DNA from: an uncultured Flavobacteriales bacterium
GTDB taxonomy: Bacteria > Bacteroidota > Bacteroidia > Flavobacteriales > Flavobacteriaceae
Direction of reading: 5' to 3'
DNA length: 13,913 nucleotides
NCBI GenBank assembly: GCA_913009535.1
Contig: CAJVXR010000032.1
Location: 1 to 13,913, forward strand
In this document: piece after piece, positions 8,085-13,913 of the stretch
Numbering within the stretch: position 1 is the first letter of the stretch
How the letters are laid out: each line of letters begins with the position of its first letter
Made by a program: the position numbers and the translations under genes
The notes under the pieces: generated by a model
The model's database searches: none
Seen by the model: the letters and a program-made list of their open reading frames with translations, nothing else
Told to the model about the DNA's origin: nothing

Positions 8085-10172
8085 TTAATTTATATTAAAC
8101 TTAATACTTTTCGATTCAAAAGATTCTAAACCAGCTTTAAGAAAAGACAAATAATCTTCTTCACTTGGGGTGTATCCAACTGGAGAGGCTATAATTTCAT
8201 TCCCTTCGGGATTTAAAAGCACGTAGTAAGGTTGAGAATTAGTTTGAAAAAATTCAGTTTGAAAGTGAGCCCATTTATGGCCGTAATTCTTTAATTTCCT
8301 AAATCCATCTCCCGTACTTCTTTTTACTAAGACCTGCTCATCTTTGGGAAGTGTTTTTTTATCATCTACGTATAGTGATATCAATACATATTCATTTCTT
8401 ATAATTTTATCTATACTACTTAAGGGCCATATGTGTTCTTCCATTTTTCTACAATTAACACACGCAAAACCGGTAAAATCTAACAGGATTGGTTTGTTCA
8501 CTTTTTTAGCATGTTCAATTCCTGATTTTAGATCCTTAAAGCAGTCTAAATTATTAGGACAATCATTTGGGTACAAAATACTATAGCCCACAGGAGGAGC
8601 TAGTCCACTAAGTAGAGCCAACGGTTTAAAGGTGGATGTTTCACTATTGTAAGTAAAACCTGAGGCCAGATATATAGAAAAAGAAAAAGCTAAAACAATA
8701 CTACAAATTCTAATAAATGAAAACTTACCTACTTTTTGATCGTGCGGAAATTTAATTATACCAAGTAAATAAAGTGTCAAACATGCAGAAATAACAAACC
8801 ATAAAAACAAGAATACTTCAATTTTTAATAAATTCCAATGAGCCACTAAATCTGCATTGGATAAGAATTTAAGAGCAAGAGCAAGCTCAACAAAACCTAA
8901 CACAACTTTAATTGTATTTAACCAAGATCCGGATTTAGGTAAATTACTTAATACTTTAGGGAACATTGCAAATAATGCAAACGGTAAACCTAGAGCAACT
9001 CCAAAACCACCCATTCCAGCGGTCAACTGCCACGCTCCTCCATCACTAGTTATAGAACTAGCGAGCAAAGATCCTAGAATTGGACCAGTACAAGAAAACG
9101 AAACTACAGCAAGGGTTAGAGCCATAAAAAATACTCCTAATACCCCTCCAAATGTTTCTCCTTTGGTAGAGTTATTTACCCAGCTTGAGGGAAGTGTTAG
9201 TTCATAATATCCAAAAAATGAAAATGCAAAAAATATAAATATTAAAAAGAAAATAATATTTAAAGTAACGTTAGTGGATATTTCGTTTAAAATATCTGGA
9301 TTTACAGAGTCTAGCAAATGAAATGGAACACTTAAAAGTAGGTATACTAAAACAATAAAGAATCCATAAAGTAAAGCATTGTAGACTCCTTTTTTGTCAT
9401 TTTGCTTAGTGAAAAAACTAACCGTTAGAGGAATCATTGGAAAAACACAAGGGGTCAATAAAGCTAATAAACCACCTATAAAACCTAGTCCAAAAATACT
9501 AAATAAGGTCTTGTTGTTTTTTGGTGTCGAAGCGGAAACCTCAGATTCTGATTTGTTTTTATAAGCAATTACCTCTTCTGGCTTGTAGCCATATAATAAA
9601 ATATTTGAGTCTTCTAATAATTCAAGACTTGAATTGTTGGTTTCATTATACTTAGTTGATGTACCCGAACTTACTAATTCAAACAGGAAATCAATATCAG
9701 TTGGAGGCAAACATCTAGTATCATCACAAGTCATAAAAGTTAAATAACCAGAGATAGGGGAAGCATCAGCAATTACGTTTACTTTTTGAGTAAATTTTGC
9801 TTTGGAATAAAATTTTGATACAATCATTTCAAACACAGGGTCCTGTTCGGTAACCTTGTTCGTTTGATCTTCAACAACATCACCTATTAATTCAACATTT
9901 GTATTTTTATCAAATTCAAAAGAAGTAGGAATCGGGCCAAAACCATCAATGTATTGAGAGTAAACAGACCATTTGTAATCTATGTTAGCCGTGAATATAA
10001 GGTCGTATTCAGTTTCTGATATTTTAACAGTTTCGAATTCCCAAGTTACAGGCTCTAATATTTGATCGCCAATAATATCTGATTTAGCAATATTAGTTAC
10101 AGCAGAAGAAGTTACAGTACCAAAGCACAAAAAAGTAAATAATAAAAATATGTTTTTATATAAAAATCTCAT
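8085..10172 (-). CDS. dsbD: DsbD-type thiol:disulfide interchange protein
   Basis: Inner-membrane protein that carries reducing power from cytoplasmic thioredoxin to periplasmic partners (disulfide isomerases, cytochrome c maturation). Numbered from the ATG chosen here (695 aa), all three modules are present. An N-terminal signal peptide is followed by a periplasmic alpha domain with C149/C154 (TCDDTRCLPP). The membrane domain of about eight helices holds the redox cysteines C242 (LLTPCVFPMIPL) and C361 (SFSCTGPILG). The C-terminal thioredoxin-like gamma domain carries CVNC (571-574) in DFTGFACVNCRKMEE. Two extra cysteines (C538, C544) precede the gamma domain. A longer reading frame begins at a TTG at 10196. 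I prefer the ATG at 10172 because it directly precedes the signal peptide and the TTG lies inside a promoter-like TTTG. It is followed after 8 nt by the dCMP deaminase gene. Confidence 0.93.
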   Translation of the reverse strand: MRFLYKNIFLLFTFLCFGTVTSSAVTNIAKSDIIGDQILEPVTWEFETVKISETEYDLIFTANIDYKWSVYSQYIDGFGPIPTSFEFDKNTNVELIGDVVEDQTNKVTEQDPVFEMIVSKFYSKAKFTQKVNVIADASPISGYLTFMTCDDTRCLPPTDIDFLFELVSSGTSTKYNETNNSSLELLEDSNILLYGYKPEEVIAYKNKSESEVSASTPKNNKTLFSIFGLGFIGGLLALLTPCVFPMIPLTVSFFTKQNDKKGVYNALLYGFFIVLVYLLLSVPFHLLDSVNPDILNEISTNVTLNIIFFLIFIFFAFSFFGYYELTLPSSWVNNSTKGETFGGVLGVFFMALTLAVVSFSCTGPILGSLLASSITSDGGAWQLTAGMGGFGVALGLPFALFAMFPKVLSNLPKSGSWLNTIKVVLGFVELALALKFLSNADLVAHWNLLKIEVFLFLWFVISACLTLYLLGIIKFPHDQKVGKFSFIRICSIVLAFSFSIYLASGFTYNSETSTFKPLALLSGLAPPVGYSILYPNDCPNNLDCFKDLKSGIEHAKKVNKPILLDFTGFACVNCRKMEEHIWPLSSIDKIIRNEYVLISLYVDDKKTLPKDEQVLVKRSTGDGFRKLKNYGHKWAHFQTEFFQTNSQPYYVLLNPEGNEIIASPVGYTPSEEDYLSFLKAGLESFESKSIKFNIN

Positions 10173-10193
10173 GTAATTTTTTGTAATTGAATA

Positions 10194-10201
10194 CAAATAA
10201 A
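10194..10201 (-). promoter_or_regulatory. Candidate -7 element of the dsbD promoter
   Basis: On the minus strand this reads TTTATTTG, a one-mismatch fit to TAnnTTTG. It lies 21 nt upstream of the dsbD ATG chosen here. No good -33 TTG is seen at the expected distance, so support is modest. If real, the alternative TTG start at 10196 would not be on the transcript. Confidence 0.3.
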
Positions 10202-10242
10202 TGTAAAATATATTGACTAACTCTTAATAAAGATATAAATAA

Positions 10243-10572
10243 TCAAAAAAGCAGCTGCCTTTTAGTTTTAGATTTCCATTTGGCTTGGTATTTATTATCT
10301 ACAAAAAACACATTTAGATCTGACTGATATTTTTTGTCTACAAAGAAAATTTTAAAATCTGCTTGATAATTTTGTTCTGTAAAATACCATAAACCAGAAT
10401 TTCCCTTTGCTTCGTACTTGTTTTTTAATTTGTAAACCAATAAATCTGCTTGGTATTCATAGTCAACTACATAGACCTTAATGTCTGACTGATACGAATA
10501 ATCAACAGAGTAAAAAGTTTGAGAAAATAATGTAAAGGAGGAGCTTAAAAATAGTATTATGGGTAGTCTCAT
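10243..10572 (-). CDS. Small secreted repeat protein, DUF6150 type
   Basis: A 109-residue exported protein made almost wholly of six short repeats after a signal peptide (about residues 1-18, ending FSQ). The units begin at residues 20, 34, 47, 62, 76 and 89 and are 13-15 residues long. Their consensus is an aromatic residue, a hydrophobic residue, V-D-x-x-Y-Q-(A/S)-D, a hydrophobic residue, x and V. Unit 3 is variant, with a KGNSGLW insertion that matches what I remember of the Bacteroidota DUF6150 family. The alternating pattern predicts one short beta-hairpin per unit and a closed or stacked all-beta fold. There are no cysteines and the C-terminus is basic. No function is known to me. Its ATG lies 23 nt after the stop codon of the AraC-hydrolase fusion, with no terminator between, so co-transcription is likely. 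Confidence 0.85.
   Translation of the reverse strand: MRLPIILFLSSSFTLFSQTFYSVDYSYQSDIKVYVVDYEYQADLLVYKLKNKYEAKGNSGLWYFTEQNYQADFKIFFVDKKYQSDLNVFFVDNKYQAKWKSKTKRQLLF
10245..10263 (-). terminator. Terminator-like hairpin overlapping the end of the DUF6150 gene
   Basis: On the minus strand AAAAGGC-AGCT-GCTTTTTT forms a stem of about 7 bp (one G-U pair) with a 4-nt loop, running straight into six T. The hairpin covers the last coding codons, and the stop TGA follows the T run. It would separate the regulator/DUF6150 transcript from dsbD. The stem is short, so strength is uncertain. Confidence 0.35.
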
Positions 10573-10595
10573 ACATAAATATAATAAATAAAAAA

Positions 10596-12887
10596 TTATT
10601 TATTATTAATCCAATTTAATGTTTCCTCGACTGCTATATGACTCGGAACATAATGAGCTTCTTCAACAACTACATGTCTTTTATTCTCTTTATCTAAATT
10701 TAAAAGATTGTAAAGTGGTAATTGTGAGGACTGATATGGAAAAAAGTAATCATATCTTCCATTAAGTAGCAGGGTAGGCATTTTTATCCTTGCAGCATAT
10801 TTTTCGGGCTGTATTTCTTCTCTCACATCATCTAATGAAATCCCCCCAACAGCTAAAATACCAGTTTTAAGCCTGTCTTCAATTGCCAGTATATTAACGC
10901 CCATTTGTCCACCCCAACTTACACCAAAGTAATGGGGTTCGTAGCCATTTTTGATAGCGTAATCTACAGCATATCTAACTTCTTTAACCCAAGTAACAGA
11001 GTGATCTCTATAATTCATAGATCGATTACCAATGTCTGTTTTGATATCATCTTGTCGTGAATAAGTACTTAAATATTCTGGGTAAATTATATCAATACCA
11101 GCTTGTAAGAAATCATCAAAAAAGTCAGGGTAAACTAATTTGTCTCTGTAAATAGAGCTTGATCCCGGAAAATATATTAAAGCTATTTTAGATTTTATAT
11201 CAGGGTTTGCCTGTAGATTGTGAATTGGTAATATGGTATTATCATAAATAATATCTGAAGAGTGACAAAAATAATCTCGGTCAGCTACTTTTGTAACTGC
11301 TAAATCTTTGAAACTAATACTTTCTTTATCATACAAATACAAACTTTTAATCAGTTTCCACTCCTTTTCTGTAGTTTGAAAATTATCATAAAAATTTCTT
11401 AAATTTTCTCGTTTATAAAAAATCTCCCCCGAGTTATCCGCTTCTAATTTTTTTACAAGTCTAACCCCGTTGTATGAAGATCTGTCCCAAGCATTTTGGG
11501 AAAAGAAATCAAAGGGAACGTAAGAATCGTCGGCATAAGACCCTCCAAGAATACCTTTCGAGTAATCGTCTGTGAAGCTATTACTAACCCACTCTCTAAC
11601 ATTACCCGCCATATCATATATCCCATTATAATTTACAGAGTTGGATTCAATTCTTGAATTAGTATAGTTGTAGGTATTAATGTTAGCGTTCTCTAAAGCT
11701 TTGTTAGGCTTATATCTGTTAAATGCATAAAACCATTCCGCTAAACTCGGTAGTGACTTCCCTTTAAATTTAGCAAAAGCATAAGCTTCATACCAAGAAA
11801 TACCAGTAACGGGGTATAAGTCTTTACCTCTCTCATAGTTTCCTTGACGCCAATCTTTTGGTGAAGGAAAATTTGACCTATCAACAAAACTTGTTTTAAC
11901 TTGATCAAAAGAAATTGAAATTCCTTCATGCATTAAATCAGACGGCCAGTACTCTTCAAGGTAATAGCCATTTGAATCAACAAATTGTTTGTATTCTTTA
12001 TTAGAGACTTCATATTTATCGATATAGAATGGCTTAACCACTAAGTTTTCATAAGATTTAGAATAATTTGTGTTTCCAAGAAATAATTCCATTTCAGGAA
12101 AGTACACCCCTTCTTCATCAGTTTTATTGTCCAGCGAAATGTTCATTCGACTTAGATTAGAAACGCTTGAGAAAAAACTAAAGGTTTCTTTTCCTTCTTG
12201 CTCTAACTTTATTTGATTATTAGTGTTACTAATTATTGATGAAAACAAAATAGAAGAATCATTAATCTTGTCTAAATAAACCCATTCATTCCAATCTGTG
12301 GTTCGCCAATAAATATCATATTCTCTTAAATTAGAACTAATTGTGATAGTATCATTGACAAGTAAGTCATCATAAAGGATGTTGTTTATTTTGGCATATT
12401 CATTTAACATTAACTTTTTATTATCAGCTGAAGACGTGTCAATTATATTTATGTATGGAATTCCAAGAATTAAAATAAATAGAAATAGGATAGAATATAT
12501 TAAATACGAAAAGCTTGTCTTATTTTGAATAATTGAGATAATAGCAGTTCTAAATTGTCTAATTAATTTTACATTATTTAGAGATGCATTAGGACTGTAT
12601 CCAAACTCATCTTTAAAAGATTTTGAGAAATAGGAAAGCGAAGAGAATCCTGAATCATAAGCGATTTCTGAGATGTTTTTATCTGCTTTTTTTAATAACT
12701 TTTGCGCGTGATCTAGTCGATAAAACCTTATATAGTTAGATAAAGATCTTTGGGTTTTGGATTTAATAGCATCACGAGCAGTCTTTTTATCAAGACCTGT
12801 GTTCTCTAATAATTGAGAGGTTGAATACTTACTATCTTTGAAATTTATTTGGATGTCGTTTAAGACAATTTCATAATTATTTTTCAT
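10596..12887 (-). CDS. Membrane-anchored AraC-type regulator fused to FGE/SUMF1-like and alpha/beta-hydrolase domains
   Basis: Numbered from the ATG chosen here (763 aa). Residues about 1-104 form an AraC/XylS-type double helix-turn-helix (NISEIAYDSGFSSLSYFSKSFK, then EFGYSP). One transmembrane helix follows (about 126-145), placing the remainder in the periplasm. After a spacer with a PEGA-like stretch (YDIYWRTTDWNEWVYL), residues about 273-480 match an FGE/SUMF1 (C-type-lectin-like) domain: IDKYEVSNKEYKQFV, PVTGISWYEAYAFAKFKGKSLP and GIYDMAGNVREW. The FGE catalytic cysteines are absent. Residues about 563-763 are a dienelactone-hydrolase-like alpha/beta hydrolase with S657 (GVSWGG), D713 (NGRYDYFFP) and H745 (EAHYVP). 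A longer frame from 12938 is rejected because it would translate the preceding terminator. It is likely a one-component sensor that regulates transcription from the membrane; ligand and targets are unknown. Confidence 0.88.
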   Translation of the reverse strand: MKNNYEIVLNDIQINFKDSKYSTSQLLENTGLDKKTARDAIKSKTQRSLSNYIRFYRLDHAQKLLKKADKNISEIAYDSGFSSLSYFSKSFKDEFGYSPNASLNNVKLIRQFRTAIISIIQNKTSFSYLIYSILFLFILILGIPYINIIDTSSADNKKLMLNEYAKINNILYDDLLVNDTITISSNLREYDIYWRTTDWNEWVYLDKINDSSILFSSIISNTNNQIKLEQEGKETFSFFSSVSNLSRMNISLDNKTDEEGVYFPEMELFLGNTNYSKSYENLVVKPFYIDKYEVSNKEYKQFVDSNGYYLEEYWPSDLMHEGISISFDQVKTSFVDRSNFPSPKDWRQGNYERGKDLYPVTGISWYEAYAFAKFKGKSLPSLAEWFYAFNRYKPNKALENANINTYNYTNSRIESNSVNYNGIYDMAGNVREWVSNSFTDDYSKGILGGSYADDSYVPFDFFSQNAWDRSSYNGVRLVKKLEADNSGEIFYKRENLRNFYDNFQTTEKEWKLIKSLYLYDKESISFKDLAVTKVADRDYFCHSSDIIYDNTILPIHNLQANPDIKSKIALIYFPGSSSIYRDKLVYPDFFDDFLQAGIDIIYPEYLSTYSRQDDIKTDIGNRSMNYRDHSVTWVKEVRYAVDYAIKNGYEPHYFGVSWGGQMGVNILAIEDRLKTGILAVGGISLDDVREEIQPEKYAARIKMPTLLLNGRYDYFFPYQSSQLPLYNLLNLDKENKRHVVVEEAHYVPSHIAVEETLNWINNK

Positions 12888-12909
12888 GTGTTTTGGGGGT
12901 AGGGGAATT

Positions 12910-12948
12910 AAAAAAACTCTCATACAAAGAGCAATCAATGTATGAGAG
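12910..12948 (-). terminator. Intrinsic terminator after the secreted-protein gene, just before the AraC fusion
   Basis: On the minus strand CTCTCATACA, a 12-nt loop and TGTATGAGAG form a perfect 10-bp stem followed by seven T (12916-12910). It begins 8 nt after the stop codon at 12957 and ends about 22 nt before the ATG of the AraC fusion. It is a genuine-looking terminator or attenuator. The plus strand lacks a T run, so it acts on the minus strand only. Confidence 0.85.
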
Positions 12949-12956
12949 ATTAAATA

Positions 12957-13706
12957 TTACATGTCTACAACAGGTGAGCTTAAATCAGGTAGCCATCTCC
13001 ATATTTCGGAGTAATTTCCCCACATTTCAAGACTACTGTCAAAGAGTGATTGATCAGTATCAAACGAATTTTCACCAAACATTTCATTATAAGCGTCAAT
13101 AACTTTCGTCCAAACAACGTTTTCATTGTCAAATCCTGAATAGTCAACATGGCTGTAAAAAACAATCACATGACCAGAGTTACCACCAACTGTAGTGTTC
13201 CAAACATTTAAACTTATTGAAGTATCTTCAAGCGATGAAGCAGCTTTAGCTACATTATTTCTAAATTTCCAAAAATGAACTCCTTTGCCTCTTTTTATGT
13301 TGTAATGCAAAACTTTAGTGACCTTATTAGTTCCTGAGGGTACATTATCAAAACTAGCCATTTCATTAAAACTAATGTATTCAGTACCGCCGACATTATT
13401 TATTAATGGAGAAACATTTTCATTCCAATATTTGTAACCGTCCGAATCATATCCATCTAAAGAAACCATAGTAGGCCCAACTCCAAATCTAATTAGCTGT
13501 TGTGCTCTCTCCCCTGCTTCAACTTGAAAAGTATAAATAAGTTCTCCGTCGGCTTTACTGTTATATTTTTTTGTTTTTTTCGCTATAGAGGTTTTTGCAT
13601 TTTGCATCTCCCCTTTGTTAACTTTATAATAAGACAACCAACCTTCTTGGCTATTGGCACTAAAACATAGAGTTAATGCTAGAATAAATAAAATTGATTT
13701 TTTCAT
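12957..13706 (-). CDS. Secreted protein of unknown family
   Basis: I do not recognise the family. The 249-residue product has a clear Sec signal peptide (MKK, then a hydrophobic core, cleavage probably near SANSQ at residue 20) and no lipobox, so it should be soluble and periplasmic or secreted. The mature part has no cysteines or membrane segments. It may be two tandem alpha+beta halves, about residues 24-115 and 128-245. Each starts with a beta-strand (WLSYYKVNKGE; VTKVLHYNIKRG) followed by an amphipathic helix and further strands. This is reminiscent of dimeric alpha/beta-barrel (NIPSNAP/EthD-like) duplications, but that is a guess from pattern alone. The C-terminus is Trp-rich (EMWGNYSEIWRWLP). 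It is followed by a strong terminator and then by the AraC fusion. The upstream 180 nt are AT-rich with a near-consensus TAATTTG. Confidence 0.8.
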   Translation of the reverse strand: MKKSILFILALTLCFSANSQEGWLSYYKVNKGEMQNAKTSIAKKTKKYNSKADGELIYTFQVEAGERAQQLIRFGVGPTMVSLDGYDSDGYKYWNENVSPLINNVGGTEYISFNEMASFDNVPSGTNKVTKVLHYNIKRGKGVHFWKFRNNVAKAASSLEDTSISLNVWNTTVGGNSGHVIVFYSHVDYSGFDNENVVWTKVIDAYNEMFGENSFDTDQSLFDSSLEMWGNYSEIWRWLPDLSSPVVDM

Positions 13707-13884
13707 TTGTTTGTTTTTTTAATTAAATATTAATTTAACAATTTACTAATAATACTAATAATACAAATTATAAAATTGTTTTAACTATTAGAAATAACAT
13801 TTTAATCTACTGATAAAATTAAAAAGTAAGAACTCCATTTGGTTGATAAATATAATTAAAAGAATAAAAAAGTTAAAAAAACAA
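13707..13884. other. AT-rich intergenic region, probably divergent promoters
   Basis: This gap lies upstream of the secreted-protein gene (-) and of a possible plus-strand gene at the right edge. It contains two tandem copies of the 9-mer ACTAATAAT (13745-13762). On the minus strand TATAATTTG lies just before these repeats; it is a spacing variant of the TAnnTTTG -7 element, not an exact match. No RNA gene or strong hairpin is apparent. Confidence 0.4.
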
Positions 13885-13913
13885 ATGTCTTTTGAAAATA
13901 AATTCACGAAGAA
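13885..13913 (+). CDS. Possible 5' end of a plus-strand gene, cut by the window edge
   Basis: An ATG at 13885 opens a frame MSFENKFTK that runs without a stop to the window end. It follows an AT-rich stretch and is oriented divergently from the secreted-protein gene, a natural place for a start. Nine codons are too few to name a family or prove coding. Confidence 0.3.

Noticed and set aside
8344..9207. Plus-strand reading frames of 80 and 116 codons inside dsbD.
   Set aside because: Both lie fully antisense to conserved DsbD coding sequence and their products show no family features.
10173..10196. Upstream TTG start for dsbD at 10196.
   Set aside because: The TTG lies in a promoter-like TTTATTTG, and the added residues precede a typical signal peptide that starts at the ATG at 10172.
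12890..12905. G-quadruplex in the G-rich run GGGGGTAGGGG.
   Set aside because: Only two G tracts are present; four are needed for an intramolecular quadruplex.
12888..12938. N-terminal extension of the AraC fusion starting at 12938 (17 extra residues).
   Set aside because: The extension would begin in the loop of the preceding intrinsic terminator and translate its stem and T run. The ATG at 12887 lies after the terminator and directly before the AraC-like domain.
12893..13102. 69-codon plus-strand frame across the terminator and the end of the secreted-protein gene.
   Set aside because: It covers a clear terminator and the antisense of a better gene; there is no sign of coding.

Overview
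The window is an AT-rich chromosomal segment from a member of Bacteroidota, most likely a marine-type flavobacterium. The evidence is the gene families present (DUF3109, eukaryote-like NrdAB, a PiT transporter with a PhoU-like tail, DUF6150-type repeats), the absence of strong Shine-Dalgarno sequences, and AT-rich gaps with several near matches to the Bacteroidetes -7 element TAnnTTTG. I see no rRNA, tRNA, insertion sequence, CRISPR array or phage gene.

Left part (1-8076): a phosphate transporter (+) converges on the ribonucleotide reductase genes nrdB-nrdA (-) across one symmetrical terminator. Upstream of nrdB are a cysteine-rich DUF3109 protein (-) and, divergent from it, a MarC-family membrane protein followed after 1 nt by a 66-residue two-helix membrane protein (+). 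That small gene meets a dCMP deaminase (-) with overlapping stop codons. NrdAB (NDP to dNDP) and dCMP deaminase (dCMP to dUMP) both serve dNTP supply; the rest of this part is ordinary core housekeeping content.

Right part (7654-13706, all on the minus strand): dsbD, encoding a transmembrane thiol-disulfide reductant carrier, lies 8 nt before the dCMP deaminase gene. Upstream of dsbD is a three-gene neighbourhood that looks accessory. A secreted protein of unknown family (249 aa) is followed by an intrinsic terminator. Only about 20 nt later begins a large one-component membrane regulator, with a cytoplasmic AraC-type DNA-binding domain, one transmembrane helix, a periplasmic FGE/SUMF1-like domain and a dienelactone-hydrolase-like alpha/beta hydrolase. 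A small secreted protein made of six short repeats (DUF6150 type) follows 23 nt downstream.

The best candidate for something unusual is that regulator. Its outer half resembles, from memory of the families, the FGE-plus-hydrolase module that other bacteria fuse to a Ser/Thr kinase, but here the inner half is a transcription factor. The FGE-like domain lacks the catalytic cysteines while the hydrolase triad appears intact, so it may be a transcriptional sensor that binds or hydrolyses a periplasmic ligand. Its position directly behind a terminated secreted-protein gene suggests expression by read-through. The extreme right edge may hold the first codons of a plus-strand gene.
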